NCBI GenBank assembly: GCA_002197995.1
Contig: NGZR01000001.1
Location: 15,085,501-15,149,500, forward strand
Length of the DNA stretch: 64,000 nucleotides
Source: Gaeumannomyces sp. JS-464
Lineage: Eukaryota > Ascomycota > Sordariomycetes > Magnaporthales > Magnaporthaceae
Direction of reading: 5' to 3'
The notes under the pieces are model-generated. The model was not told the origin of the DNA, made no database searches, and saw only the letters and a list, made by a program, of their open reading frames with translations. This document shows positions 1 to 10,819 of this stretch, piece after piece. Position 1 is the first letter of the stretch, and the number at the start of each line of letters is the position of its first letter. The position numbers and the translations under genes are program-made.

Positions 1-350
1 TCAGGCCGCACAACGTTGAGGGTCAGGCAGTCCTCGTTGACGTAGTTGCTGCCTGTCTGAGCCCACTGGTCGCTGCCGTATCCGATGCATTGGTAGCCAT
101 ATTGGGTGGCGTTGCGGCTGCCCTCCCAGGTTGAGTTCAGGGGCTGCGGCTGGCGGAGACGCAGGTCGCCAACGGGGGGCTGGGCAAACGGTACACCCAA
201 GAACATGTCCTGCTTGTACGTCGTGCTGTGCAGGCCGTAGTACGAGCCATTGGCTAGCTGGACCGTGGGCGCCGTGTCCCGGGGCACAGCGGCCGCCGAG
301 GCGGCGGCTGCCAGGAGCAGCGAGCCGGCGGCAGCAGCCAGGCGAGGCAT
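1..350 (-). CDS. Type-B carboxylesterase/lipase, 5' end only
   Basis: This is the N-terminal 116 residues of a secreted alpha/beta-hydrolase of the type-B carboxylesterase/lipase family; the rest lies beyond the left edge. The ATG is at 348-350. It opens with an Ala/Leu-rich signal peptide of about 22 residues. The family hallmarks follow in order: a Y-Y-G-L-H-S entry, FLGVPFAQPPVGDLRL (the conserved GIPYA..P.G..RF region) and EDCLTLNV, the family's second signature. An N-S-T glycosylation sequon lies between the two hallmarks. The catalytic Ser, Glu and His would lie outside the window, so activity cannot be judged. Such enzymes hydrolyse carboxylic esters outside the cell. The reading is open over the visible part and no intron is needed. 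Confidence 0.9.
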   Translation of the reverse strand, partial: MPRLAAAAGSLLLAAAASAAAVPRDTAPTVQLANGSYYGLHSTTYKQDMFLGVPFAQPPVGDLRLRQPQPLNSTWEGSRNATQYGYQCIGYGSDQWAQTGSNYVNEDCLTLNVVRP

Positions 351-1810
351 GGTGAGTGGTGGCAGGGCGAAGAGAGAAAGGGCGAGGATCTGCTCAGTTA
401 TCACTCTGGTGGAACCGGAGCGTCACGCATCTGGTCTGGGGAAGGAAAGGGAGATGAGGCGGGACAAGGAGGGGGCCTTTGATGGTGCTATTTATGCTGT
501 CTCTGTCCTCTGTCCTCATGGCTCTCCGGAGCACCAGCTCCAGCCATGTCGGACACTGGGCCCGAGGACGAAGGAGCCCTTCTGGGACGGTTCATCGCGG
601 CTCCATCAGGGCGGGCGGCCTGCTTCGATGCCATCGCCCACCCTGGCCCGCATTTTCCTGCCCCCGGAAGACGACATAGCGCTCTCCGCACGTCCAGATG
701 CCCAGCCAGGTGACGTACAGATTTTTTTCTTTTTTCCTACATAGGTTGATCGGGGTCACTTCGGAAAAGAAATGTCCTCCGCGTTCTGTCCCCACCGCTC
801 GGATACCCAATCGACTCCTTGCCGGGCAACTGGGCATCTACCATGCTCGATCGCCCAGACTGGGAGTGGCTGATTGCGGAGAAGATGCGGAGAACTGCCG
901 CGCCTTTTCACCGGTCCACCAATTTCCCGGTCTTGGGCTCGGATTCAGTTACCAAGCTGAGCTTCGACTGAAGGCGCGGCGTGCAAAGTCGCGCCCTGTT
1001 GGCTGATCCAGGCTCGGTCACGTTCTTCCGCGGGGCCCTGCCTGGACCAGATGGCAGCCTCGAGATCAACCGATCACATCGTTTTTTCCCCAGGTTTACC
1101 GCATCGGTGGAATCCCTCTCGAAGGCGCCCTGCTGCAGATGGTCGACTGTGCTGCCACTCGATTTGCATCACTCCACTCTGCGTGCGGGGGAGACAGGCT
1201 CTTCGTGTGGGGAAGCCAGCAGAGAAAGGCCGGAGCAGCGCCGGCGCCGTCAACGTCGCCCAGTGGTTGCCCGAGAGGATAACTGCCGACGAACGGCGCT
1301 GGGGGGGCGACAGTGGCACTGACATGAGCGCGCACGCCACCGTTCGCAGCAGCAGCGGCGAAGAGCCAGACGCAGGCGCGGGAATAAACATCAAAAAGCC
1401 ATCTCGCCCGCGACATGACGTCGCATCGTCGGCACAAACTCGGGGCTTCGAGGCGGCCCACGCCAAGCCCCACAGCATCTCGTGCCAGCTCTGTTTTTTG
1501 TCGGGTGCGTGCGTCCTCTTCATCACAAACATCAAATCAAGGCTGCGCGCACGTGTCCAGCAGCCCACAGCCCGTTTTCAGGGGCTAGGGGCAATCCGGG
1601 ACTTTTACTCCACCGAGCCGATCGACGGCTGGAATCCTTACGATGGCGCTCAAGTCATCGGTGCATTCACTCGAAGAATAAATCGTATACGGACAATAAT
1701 TGGATATTGAACTGCTAATAAACTTGGAGCAAATGCAAGCAATGCTGGTTTGTAGCAAACTATGGAACAAAACAAATCTCAAGGTGCAGATACCCTTGAG
1801 GACGACTTAC
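351..1810. other. Intergenic, upstream of the esterase
   Basis: No convincing gene was found. The open frames here (for example 1051-1710 plus and 1074-1568 minus) overlap one another, lack recognisable domains and have skewed composition. The first few hundred bases should hold the esterase promoter and leader. From about 1670 the sequence becomes AT-richer. Confidence 0.6.
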
Positions 1811-2311
1811 CTACCTGCCCCAGTTCCTAAGATGAGTCTTGCACTCGTTCTGGATGGCCAACATGCCCGCGCGCAGCGTTATGCGCCCGCTGATAGTGGC
1901 GCCCACGAGCACGCCCGTCGGGTCCCGCGTGCACGCCTTCGTAGCCAGCGCGTTGTACCAGTGGTTTAGTCTGTCGAGGGTTTTCCAGGCGTTGAGCGCC
2001 CAGCCGGGGTAAGCGCCACGGCCCAGATCGTCGCCTAGTTGTTCCAACCGCTCCAGCGTGCCATCAACCTCCTTCCGCAACGCCTCCATGGCGTACCAGC
2101 CTACCGTCGCGTCCATGATGGCCCCGCTGTCCGCGGGCACCTGCCACTGCCAGCGCACCGGTCGGGGTGCGCCCTTTGTCGCCGACGCCTCGGTGTCGGC
2201 GATGTCCTCGGGGTGGGGATGTACATGGCGTTGTTGGACAAATTGGATCTGCTGTGGGTTGCGTACGGTCTCAAGAGGTGTTGTAAGTGCTGGAATGGGT
2301 AAGCTTTGCAA
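1811..2311 (-). CDS. Hypothetical protein, C-terminal fragment
   Basis: An open frame of about 166 codons with normal, non-repetitive composition. I do not recognise the family. The C-terminal half is predicted helical and rich in Trp, Leu and charged residues (LERLEQLGDDLGRG, then LNAWKTLDRLNHWYNALA). The frame has no ATG at its 5' end. The first in-frame ATG is at 2114-2116, so either the protein starts there or an upstream exon is spliced in; CCATTCCAG near 2300 could be an acceptor. The stop is followed at once by GTAAGT, so a downstream exon is possible but none is evident. It may be the remains of a longer gene. Confidence 0.4.
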   Translation of the reverse strand: MQSLPIPALTTPLETVRNPQQIQFVQQRHVHPHPEDIADTEASATKGAPRPVRWQWQVPADSGAIMDATVGWYAMEALRKEVDGTLERLEQLGDDLGRGAYPGWALNAWKTLDRLNHWYNALATKACTRDPTGVLVGATISGRITLRAGMLAIQNECKTHLRNWGR

Positions 2312-2923
2312 AAATTAAGAATTAGATGCTGTTATAAGTGTGACTGAAGTTCTGTGGCTGGAGGGGGACATCGTGAAGGTCTACCACGGGGTAGGCCGTC
2401 CATCATATACACGCCGCCTAGATATCAGCTATTACAACATGGGCACAAAGAAACGGCAGAGGTACAAAGCAATGTTGACAATGATTCTTGACAATGCAAG
2501 AAGTCAATAGTGGGTGCTTTTACAGGGAGTTTTTATTGTTCATTAACTAGTTACGATGAAAGCATGGTTCTCCCAAACCAGTAATCAACCTGTGGAAGAA
2601 AGGAAGCTAGTATGGTTGACGACAAGCCGTGTTCTTTGGACAAAATATTCGGCCAAAGTCACCAAAGGGCACAGCTTGTATCTACCTTTGACCGTATGCC
2701 ATGACTGGCCTTGCTTCCAAAGAACCAAGGCAGGATTGACTTGATTCCGGGGAGTTTGTGAGAAAACCAGCTCATTATTCCGAGCGAAGGTGGCATTTCC
2801 AGGCATATTTTGGAACTTGTGCAACTGTCTTTCATTTTTTAATACATGCTCTTATCACCTTAGTCCCTTGACATTTTAATCAATCACCACGCGCGATAAT
2901 ATCCAACTACCGCTTGCTTGACT
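2312..2923. other. AT-richer intergenic DNA
   Basis: No gene recognised. The stretch is clearly AT-richer than its surroundings and holds only short overlapping frames on both strands (around 2556-2824). It includes the 3' flank of the glyoxalase-family gene. It could be a degraded repeat, but no termini were seen. Confidence 0.5.
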
Positions 2924-3404
2924 TTACTTGGAGTCGTCCTCCGCGTCGTGGCAGACCACCTCGATGTTGTTGCCCGCCGGGTCAAACACGAACGCGCCAT
3001 AGTAGGTCGGATGGTAGTGCGCCCTGATCCCCGGCGCTCCATTGTCCTTGGCTCCGGTCTTGAGAGCCTCGGCGTGGAAGGCATCGACCTGAGCACGGGC
3101 TGTCGCCGCGGAAGCGCCGTGGCGTCAGATCTATATCGTCTCATTTGTTTGATTCATGGGCGAGAAATAAAGAGCACAAAAACTCACTGCCGGCAAACGC
3201 CACGTGCGTGATGGTGGTGGGCTTCTCGGACTGCCCCAGCACCCAGAAGTCGGTGCTGACCTTGTTGTTGGCGCTGAAGCCGACGGCGGTGCCGAACCGC
3301 ATCGCCTCCTTGTAGCCCAGCGGCGCGAGGGCGGCCGAGTAGAAGGCGAGGACTTTGTCGAGGTCGGCCTCTAGGACCTGGATCATGATGTGGGCGAGGA
3401 CCAT
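2924..3404 (-). CDS. VOC-family (glyoxalase/bleomycin-resistance-like) protein
   Basis: A two-exon gene for a 130-residue protein of the vicinal-oxygen-chelate superfamily. Exon 1 is 3404-3188. The intron is 3187-3100 (88 bp, GTGAGT..CAG). Exon 2 is 3099-2924, ending in TAA. The single-domain fold is visible: MVLAHIMIQVLEADLD at the start, FYSAALAPLGY, then HVAFAG before the intron and, after it, GAFVFDPAGNNIEVVCH with the usual metal-site Glu. KDNGAPG and HYHPTYYGAF are typical of fungal members with no assigned substrate, so no reaction is claimed. I chose this ATG because the longer open frame starts with a non-ATG codon inside a polypyrimidine leader (3465-3499). The frame is intact across the splice. 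Confidence 0.85.
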
Positions 3405-3999
3405 GTTGGGCGGGCTTTGAGGCGGCGATGCGGGGATCTTCGGGTGTATGAATGGCGATGATGTGTTGAAGAAGAAGAAGAAGAGAAGAAGAAGAAGCAA
3501 TGTGTGGTGGCGATTGATGAATGCGTGTTGTGGTGCATGTAGATGGAAGAAAGGCGGGTTATATACGTGCTGTTTAGGGCACGTCAGGATATAGTGGCTG
3601 AACGCGCACGCGGAGATACTTTGGGAGCCCCGAGTCGGAGGCCGAACTTCCCGTCTGACATGGGCGCCGAGCTAGCGCTTCTGACCAACAGTCTAGATCC
3701 ATGTTCGGTTACCTCGCGAACAAGCAGCGCACTTGGTAGCTGCAGCTCATGTGCTGCCTGGGCACTTAACTTAATTGGGCAGCCTAGGGAGCCAAGCACG
3801 TATTTGCACTTCAACTCGTGCAGAAACGAACAGCTGGAAATCACAGTGCACCTGGTCCGTTATCTCCGAGCTGAGCGTGAGAACGAACGAGGATTGTACC
3901 AGGGCTATGGACAGGATCTAATTCTAGCTCACGAGATGCCTCTATTGGAACTCGGATAGGATCGCCATCTTGGGGTCTGGATGCCCACCTGGCAACCGT
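3405..3999. other. Intergenic, with a GAA/TTC-rich tract
   Basis: Leader and promoter of the VOC gene. A purine tract of GAA units on the plus strand at about 3465-3499 reads as TTC on the coding strand, a pyrimidine-rich stretch just upstream of the start. A plus-strand frame at 3543-3959 lacks any domain and is not accepted as a gene. Confidence 0.6.
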
Positions 4000-5491
4000 C
4001 TACAGCTTCGCCAACGGCGCCTTGTTTATCCTGAATCGCATCAGCGCCGTCAACGCCGTCGACGCGAGCGCCAGCGACCCGGCATAAAACATGGCGGGCC
4101 GGTAGGCCTGCAGCCGTTGTTGGAGCCGCCGTGCGCGTCGAGCAGGTATCCCGCGATCGGCGCGCCCATCAGGTAACCACCGCCCCAGCCCGTCACGACC
4201 ATGCCCATAGCAATAGCGACGCGCGCGGACCCAAACGTGTTGCCCATGACGGTGGGCATGGCGGCGAAGAAGCCGCCGTTGGAGAGGCCGTTGACGACCA
4301 CAAACACGGCCAGCGGCGGCAGGCTGGTCGAGGCCGGCCACAGCGCCAGCATGCTGGTGGCGTTGACGGCGAAGGAGATGATGAGCGCGTTGAGCGCGCC
4401 GAGCTTGTCGCACAGGAAGCCCGTGCCGATGCGGCCGACGGCCGACGAGAAGTTGAAGCCCGCGACCAGGCCGGCGCCGACGCTGGACGAATGGCCCATA
4501 GCCTGCGCGTACAGCGGGGTGAAAAAGGGAGGCACCAGGACCGGGAAGACGGCGATGCCGCTGGCCAGGAAAATGAGGAAGAAGTTGAAGTCCTTGAAGA
4601 GGTGCCTAGGAATACAAGTTCCGATGGTTTAGTTGTGCCCCTACATGGCCAAGACAGAAAGTTACAAACATACCAGTCGATAAACTTGACCCTGTGGGTA
4701 ATCGGTGTCCGCTCCTTGATGAACCACGCAGCGGGCAGGCCGGTCGACAGGACAGCCAGCCCCAGGATCCGGAAAGTCCACTCGGGACCGACCCGCTGCA
4801 GCAGGGAGTTGAGGCCCAGACTTATAACGGCGCCACCGATGCCACCGCCGCCGTAAACGATGCCGTTGGCCAGCCCGCGCTTCCTGCTAAAGTACTGCGC
4901 GGGCACAACGCCACAGGACATGAAGCACAGGCTCATCGCGACGCCCTGAACAACCCCGGCCGTCATGAACAGCCCATGGACGCTGCCGACGGAGAAGCTG
5001 CTGAGCAGGGCGCTGAGCCCCAGCGTGAAGATGCCCAGGAGCGCGGTGCGGCGCACGCCCAGGGCGACGAGCAGGCGGGCCGTCGCGATGCCCAGGACGG
5101 AGATGAGCGTGGGCGCCAGCGACCCGACGAACGACAGCGTCGCGGGCGTCGACAGGCCGCGCCTGACGAGGTCGGCCTGGATCACGCCCCAGCTGTAAGG
5201 CGTGCCCGTGTACCAGAGGCTGGCGACGGCGGAGCAGCCGATGACGACCCAGCCGTACCCGCCGTCGGGCACCTCGCTGTCGGCCAGGCGCGACGCCTCG
5301 AGGACCGGGTCCCGGTCGCTGTCGCCTGCTGTTGGGTGCTCCTGCTCGGCAGCCAGGCGCCGGCCGTGCTGCGTGAGGACGCTCCCGCCGCCGTCGGTGT
5401 CGGTCGCGGCTGCGTGGGACTCGGGCTCGTACGCCGTCGTTACGGACTTGAGCGCCACGGCTGGCGCCATGGTTAGCGTTTCGGTCGCCAT
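4000..5491 (-). CDS. Monocarboxylate-type MFS transporter, one frame break
   Basis: A plasma-membrane transporter of the major facilitator superfamily, monocarboxylate-transporter-like branch. Exon 1 is 5491-4674, the intron 4673-4606 (68 bp, GTATGT..TAG) and exon 2 4605-4000. The hydrophilic N-terminus (about 75 residues) precedes the branch signature PDGGYGWVVIGCS at the first membrane segment. The twelve hydrophobic segments and the loop GFLCDKLGALNAL are visible. The two exons plus one missing base give a protein of about 474 residues, normal for the family. Near 4113-4114 the frame breaks: DAHGGSNNG continues as LQAYRPAMFYAGSLALAS only in the next frame, so one base is absent between GG and CTGCAG. 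The ending ALMRFRINKAPLAKL is family-like. The substrate is unknown; fungal relatives include carboxylate, riboflavin and secondary-metabolite carriers. Confidence 0.88.
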
Positions 5492-5923
5492 GTCGGATGT
5501 GTTTGTCGTGCCAGGACACTCTCAGGGGCCTCGCTGACGATTTGGGTGTAGAAGGCCATTTCGTTGATATTTTATTGCTGCGAGGAGGCCAGACTCTTTT
5601 TATTAGCGGTCAATGACGCTTATTGGACTTGGCCGTCGTGTCAAAGACGCGCCCTTCGAGTGGGTCTGACATCGAGACCGCAGGATTCACACCCGCCCTC
5701 CGATCCACGGCGAGACAACTGTAGATTGTTGCTTTGCTATTGGTATTATGCCAAAAAGGCTGGCGGGGCCAGAGCTGATCTGGCTTTTGTGCGTTGGTAA
5801 TTCCGCATCTCGCATTCTGGTCCGTCCCCGATCCTCGGACTTGACCCCAGCCCAGACTTGGCTTTGTCCCTCCATGGAGACACGCCTCATCATCCATCCC
5901 ACTCCCAGCCCTGCCTTGCCCAA
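5492..5923. other. Intergenic between MFS and GFA genes
   Basis: Promoter region of the MFS transporter and 3' flank of the GFA gene. Open frames on both strands overlap and have no domain. Nothing else seen. Confidence 0.6.
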
Positions 5924-6535
5924 TCAAGCCTCCTTCGGACGCCCGTCTTCACCAAGCTCGTCGCTCTTATCATTCAACCCACTCCATTTGGTAACCCCAT
6001 CGCCGGCAAAGTCGACGACGCGCTGCGGGTAAAAGAGATGCGACTGCGGCTTGAAGGCCTCCCTGGCGCGCTCGTCCAGGCCCTTCATCAGGGTCGGGAA
6101 GAGCAGCACCATGTTGCGGCCCTCGTCCATGATGGGCGTGCGGCAGAACGCGCAGTACACCTTGCACGGCAGGCGATGCTCGGACGACTTGGTCGGGGTG
6201 TGGTACCAGCCCAGGCCATGGGCGCCGTGCGTGAAGTGGATGTCGGACTTGTGGAAGATGGCGGCCCATTGGAAGGGTGCCTGGCGTTTGTTTGCGTCAG
6301 CGGACAGGCAAAGGCTGTGCTCTTTCGGCTAGCTTTTAAGATGAGGCACTGAACCTACGCCGTGCAGGACTCTGCAGTCGCTGCAATGGCAGTACTTGGA
6401 CTGCAGCGGCTTGTCCCGCGTCAAGCTGTACTCTATCCTTCCGCAGTGGCAGCTGCCAGTCCAATGCACCGTGGCCCCATTAGGCGGCCCTCCAGTCGAG
6501 TACGGCTCGCTCGCCTTCCAGTCTTCGTCGCTCAT
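5924..6535 (-). CDS. GFA/CENP-V domain protein
   Basis: A two-exon gene for a 177-residue protein with one glutathione-dependent formaldehyde-activating (GFA/CENP-V) domain, a zinc fold that often binds glutathione adducts. Exon 1 is 6535-6359, the intron 6358-6281 (78 bp, GTAGGT..CAG) and exon 2 6280-5924. The zinc ligands are clear: TGSCHCGRIEY, then KYCHCSDCRVLHG before the intron and VYCAFCRTPIMDEG after it. The splice restores the classic LHGAPFQWAAIFHK stretch. The C-terminus DFAGDGVTKWSGL is ordinary for fungal members. The reading is intact. The substrate cannot be told from sequence; many fungal paralogues exist and few are characterised. Confidence 0.88.
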
Positions 6536-7291
6536 GTTGGGTGGGGCGGAGGCTGCTGGACGGCTCTATTGTGGTCGGCTGTTCTGGCAAACAAGAGCCG
6601 TACGTCTCGTCTTTCTTTGGACTGGAAAATTCTCGATGAAAGATAAAATCAGATAAAAATTGGAGGCATTGTGGCATTCTCCCTCGGCGTTGACGTCACT
6701 TTTACACAGCCACCCTCCCGTACGATCGCCAGTCGACACCGCAATAAAATCAGACATGGCAATCATGTTTTCATGGCGACGCGCTAGAGCCCGTCTTGGG
6801 CCCCAATGAGGCTCTCGCGCGGTGCGCCCATTGCTGCATTCACCATCTCCGACAGCCGGCCCAACGACGAGACAAGGGCTTGGCCAGCCGCCGTCCGGTG
6901 GGCACAGATCGCTGGTGAAGGCCCCAGCGCAGTCTGCCTGGATCGCCCAATCGAGTTATGCACGACAGCCGTCGCGTTCGCCGCGTCTGTCACGCCGCCG
7001 ACGAGGGATTCGGTCGTGGCAGCGGCACCCGCGCCTCGCGCTTCGTCCTGCCTGCCGCTAATTATCCGCGGGCACCGGGCAGTGGCCCCCGCTCCTGCAG
7101 GCGAACGGCTTGGTACTTTGCCGGTTCGCGGCCGCGGCGGCCGGGACATCGTCGCGCCTCACGCTCCGGTGCAAGCCTTGTCCTGCATGAGCCCGGATGG
7201 TAGACGTCGTGACCAGTGCGCATTAGAACCGCAACGTGGTCCCGTGGGCACTTGTGGCAGCCAACTCGTCAAAAGTCGTTCACCGCGACGT
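6536..7291. other. Intergenic, GFA promoter side
   Basis: No gene accepted. A plus-strand frame at 6806-7798 runs antisense through the ankyrin region and has no domain of its own. The stretch probably holds the GFA promoter and the 3' part of the decayed ankyrin locus. Confidence 0.5.
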
Positions 7292-8787
7292 TCACCTTTC
7301 CGTCGACCCGTCCAGCCACTCAGCTGCCTCTGTCGTTTCTCGAACGAGCAACCTGAAGTCGTCGCCCCCAGGCCCGCGAGGCGCAAACTCCGCCGAGAAC
7401 TTCGCCCCCTTCCGGAGCAAGAGTTGGACGGACCGACGACAGACAAGGTCTTCTCCATTGTAATATTTGCACGCATACTTCAGGAGGGTATAGAACTGTT
7501 CATCGACCGGGCCAACCTCTTGGTCGCCGCGGTCGAGCAAGACGGCCGCAACAGCATCACTATTCGCGATTGCCACGTAGTGGAGCAGTGCCATCTTTTG
7601 GCAGTCGCGGGCCTTCGGATCGACGCCGAAATCTATCAGCCTACTTACGATGGCCGTATCCCCGGATTCAGCCGCAGGACAGAGGTGAGTCCAGTTGTCG
7701 ATGCGAGCGCCCGCCTCTATCAGGGCTTCCACCACGGCATTAACCCTGGTTTTACGCAGCCGTATGCCCTCTCGCTCCCAGGGTTCGTCGGCATTTAGGT
7801 TTATTAACCCCAGCCGGCGAAGAAACGCGCTCAGGATTTGGGGAAACCATCCTCACTCGCGCCGTATTTTCCCAAAAGCCTGATGATCTTGAAACTTTCC
7901 TTGCCTCCCATAGTTGGGAGGTCAAATACCTTCAAGAAATCGACGATCGGCTCTGTGATCAGCGCTCCTTTGGCCAGGAGCATCCCGGCGAGCTCTGGAC
8001 TTGGGGAGTCCGATTGTATTCCCGAGCCTACCTTAACGTGCTGGGTCCTATTAGTCCAGCACGCAAGGTAAGAGCTGAGACTGGATACTCAGAAGGTCCC
8101 GTCGCGTTGGCATCAGCACGGCGGTGGATCAGCTCTGATGCGATCTCCGAGTGCCGACTGGCTGCAGCGTAGTGCAGCATCGGAACATAGGTCTTGCGTG
8201 CACTGGTGACAGAACACAGATACCGGCCTTCGCTCTCTTCGCAGATGACCCCGAGGACAGTCGTGTTGGCCCCATGAATGGCCTCGTAGGTCACTTCAAC
8301 GAGAAGTTTCGTCGATAGGTGCGGTCGGCCTTGGTACAACCCCTGGATCATGCCCCTGAGCCCCAGGCGAGCAGCGTGCAGGAAGAGGTGGGTGTCGATT
8401 TGCATCCCCTCTCGGAACAAAACCCATCTCTTCCAGCTTCTCTGACCACAATCCTTGAGACCGACGACGATGTGATCGAGAACGGATAAAATGGCTCCCA
8501 GATTCCTCTGCAAGCCTGGGGTGCACAAACAGCTCTGAGAGATAATTAATACGAGAGAAGTGCCGGTACTCCTCCAGCACTTCCCCTCGCATGCTAGTCA
8601 TATTTGAGTACCGCGCCGATGTTTCGTCGGAAGGGCCGGCAGTGCCGACCCTACCGAGTCGAAAGTAGTGGAACGAAAATCCCCTCTCATCGAACCAAGC
8701 GGGAATATGATCGGCCCTTGGTTTCAAATATTGAACTCGTACAGAATCATACAGCACCTCCAATCGCCATAGTTGGTCTTGGAGCAT
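7292..8787 (-). pseudogene. Ankyrin-repeat protein, frameshifted
   Basis: Ankyrin-type repeats are spread over three reading frames. From the 5' side: a non-repeat segment from ATG 8785-8787 (SFHYFRLGRVGTAG, then INYLSELFVHPRLAEESGS); after a one-base shift near 8487-8500, ILSVLDHIVVGLKD and ankyrin units such as LHYAAASRHSEIASELIHR; then MLLAKGALITEPIVDFL; after another shift at the GGGG run 7841-7844 (plus strand), VVEALIEAGARIDNW, AAESGDTAIVSRLIDFGVD and MALLHYVAIANSDAVAAVLL, ending near 7292. A splice is possible near 8060 (LTLR followed by GTAGGC). No GT..AG pair explains the two shifts. The repeats would mediate protein binding. It may be the C-terminal part of the NLR whose PNP domain lies upstream on the same strand. 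Either a decayed gene or one with consensus errors. Confidence 0.6.
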
Positions 8788-8924
8788 GTTCTTTCGGTTT
8801 TCATAGCCATCTTGACTTTCTGATGTTGCGTTTCAATGCCGCCGCTAACCAAGGAGCATTCACCGGAAGAGTGAAAGTCGGTCGCAGAAGAGAAGCTTGA
8901 TACTGAGCTGGATCCGCCGTAATT

Positions 8925-9202
8925 CTAGCTCCTCATGCGTCTCCGGCCGCGGTTGGCGGCTTCGATTCTCGCACCGACCGGCTCGCCGGGCTCCTTGATA
9001 TAGGGGAAATCGGGATCGTGTCCATTATGTATACGTATCCTTGGGCGGCCAACCAGTTGGCGTCCCAAACGAGAGCGGTAAGTCCCTTTCCTGACAGAAA
9101 GAAGGCCAGAATGTGGCGCCATTCACGCAGGCGATGGGGTTTGGTCGTCAAAAGCCCATTCCCGAACTCTTTTGTGTCCGGATATCCACTGACATGCTCC
9201 AT
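8925..9202 (-). pseudogene. Gene fragment between PNP and ankyrin parts
   Basis: Two overlapping minus-strand frames read as one short protein piece if a single base is shifted near 9030. The first gives LREWRHILAFFLSGKGLTAL and VWDANWLAAQGYVYIM; the second continues GHDPDFPYIKEPGEPVGA and ends in a basic tail at 8925. Composition is coding-like, but I recognise no domain. Its place, directly after the PNP linker and before the ankyrin repeats, suggests a remnant of the same large gene. Confidence 0.35.
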
Positions 9203-10435
9203 CAGCGGGTGGCTTAATGTCGTCGCGAACGCTGCTCATCTTGTTGTGTTCGAGAGTTGAGATGGCCTCGCCCTCCTGGCCTTTTGCATAGCAGTCTCGG
9301 TCGGTGTCCCTGCTGCTGCTGGCATGCAGGAGTTTGAATGGAAAATGCGACGGGCCTACTGGCGCTGGGGTCAGGAAAAGATCATTTGACTTAGCAACTT
9401 CGAATTTTATGGGCGGCAGGGTAGGTCATTGGTATATGATCATCTCACCGATTCCGCCGGATGGGATGATACGGAGCAGCTCCCTGGTGAATGCAGCCGC
9501 ATGTCCAGCCGCGCAGTCCCCCAGACGTCATTCTTGTGAGAATCTGCGTAGTTGGAAACGCCACGAATGACAAGGCAATTCCCGGTGACGGCGACGCCTG
9601 CCGCCTCCGTCTCGATGCAGAGCGCGCCGCCACACTTCGTGCTAATCTCGTCCCTTCTCTTCGCGTTTGCGATGACCGAGTTGCCCGTGGCGATGCGCCC
9701 CAGGTGGAAAACCAGATCTTCCCGCTCATCATCGTCGCGGTGGCGCCGTGGGATGGCCCTGGCCTGGTCGCAACCGTCGCAATCCCGACCCTCTTGTTGA
9801 TGGGCATAGTCGGCCGGGAACAGCCGATCTGTTTCGGCTGGGGGAAGCGCAAATCTGCGGCTCAACTCCGAGGTAGGATGCTGCCGCAGCCTGTTCAATT
9901 GATCGCTGAACAGAGTCTGGCCGAGCTCGTGGTCCGACACCAGCCTAGCCAATCCACTCAGGATCCTGTGGGAAGGTGCTGGAATCTCCGGGCCTTTGAG
10001 CTCATAGCCCTCAGGCCTGTCCTTCCCAAAGTCGTAGTAGACGCACGGAGATTTGCCGCTCTCCAAGAAGCCAACAACGACGTCCCCAAGACGGACGTCG
10101 GCGGAATCGGAAGGGACTCCGCCGCCGATGCCGACAAGAAATGTCATGCGGATATTGGGGAAGGTCTTAAAAAGAGGGCCAGTCAGCCGTGCCGCGTTGA
10201 CATTGCCGGTGTAGCCGCCACCCGACAATGTGGCAATGACGGCGGCATGGCCGTAGATTTCACCGTAGTAATAGGTCGACTCGTCGTGGTGGGTGTCGTA
10301 GACGGGCGTGTCGTGCTCCTCATCGAGCATCAGCCTTGCTGGAAGCAGCTCGACAGTGGGAAGCGGGGCAATCCATGCAACTTTGTAGTTCTCCGGAGCC
10401 AGGCGCTTACGCGGGGCCTTAGTGATGGAGGCCAT
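9123..10435 (-). pseudogene. PNP/UDP-phosphorylase domain of a truncated NLR
   Basis: N-terminal part of a fungal NLR-type receptor. From ATG 10433-10435, about 330 residues match the purine-nucleoside-phosphorylase-like domain that heads many fungal NLRs: VAWIAPLPTVELLPARLML, MTFLVGIGGGVPSD, RLGDVVVGFL, the TDRLFPADYAHQ..CDGC insert, and CIETEAAGVAVTGNCLVIRG followed by VSNYADSHKNDVW. One base is missing in the C run 9518-9522 (plus strand); the next frame then supplies the family ending AAAFTRELLRIIPSGGI. A likely intron (9448-9365, GTGAGA..CAG) leads to a linker with the NLR-typical DRDCYAKGQEGEAISTLEH and IKPPADGACQWISGHKRVREW-like stretch. The frame stops at 9123, before any P-loop or NACHT domain. 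So the receptor is truncated or fragmented; ankyrin pieces follow on the same strand. In intact proteins this domain cleaves nucleosides or senses ligands in non-self recognition. Confidence 0.72.
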
Positions 10436-10819
10436 CTGCGCATTAAAGGCACTAAACAATACGTAGCTTGATGAGGAAACGAGGGAGGATGAGGGCAGGT
10501 AGGCTCGAACCAGGAACTGCCAGCCTGGAAGAATGCGGGAGGAGGATCTGAGGGGCAAAATGGAGGAAGAGAAGGGTGAGATTTTGCGCCCAGATTGCAT
10601 CCTTGCACTTACCCACAATTTTCGCTGGCAGGCAGGCATTCCTATGTCCAAAGTGGTGGGTTCATCAATATCTGCACCTATCCTAAGGGGCGCAAACACC
10701 TTACCGCAAACTCCAAAAGACCGACCAGAATATATCCGGACCATTAATTACACCAATATACCAAAGAAGTACAGTTTTGTCGCACCCAATCTTGAAAAAG
10801 GCCCCCGGGAAGCATTGAA
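10436..10819. other. Short intergenic between NLR relic and dehydrogenase
   Basis: Promoter side of the PNP-domain gene and 3' flank of the dehydrogenase. Nothing else seen. Confidence 0.6.

Noticed and set aside
1051..1710. 219-codon plus-strand frame
   Set aside because: No recognisable motif; competing frames on the other strand; typical of GC-rich intergenic DNA.
4100..4125. A tiny intron explaining the MFS frame break
   Set aside because: No GT..AG pair of workable size exists there; the flanking residues are contiguous in the family alignment pattern.
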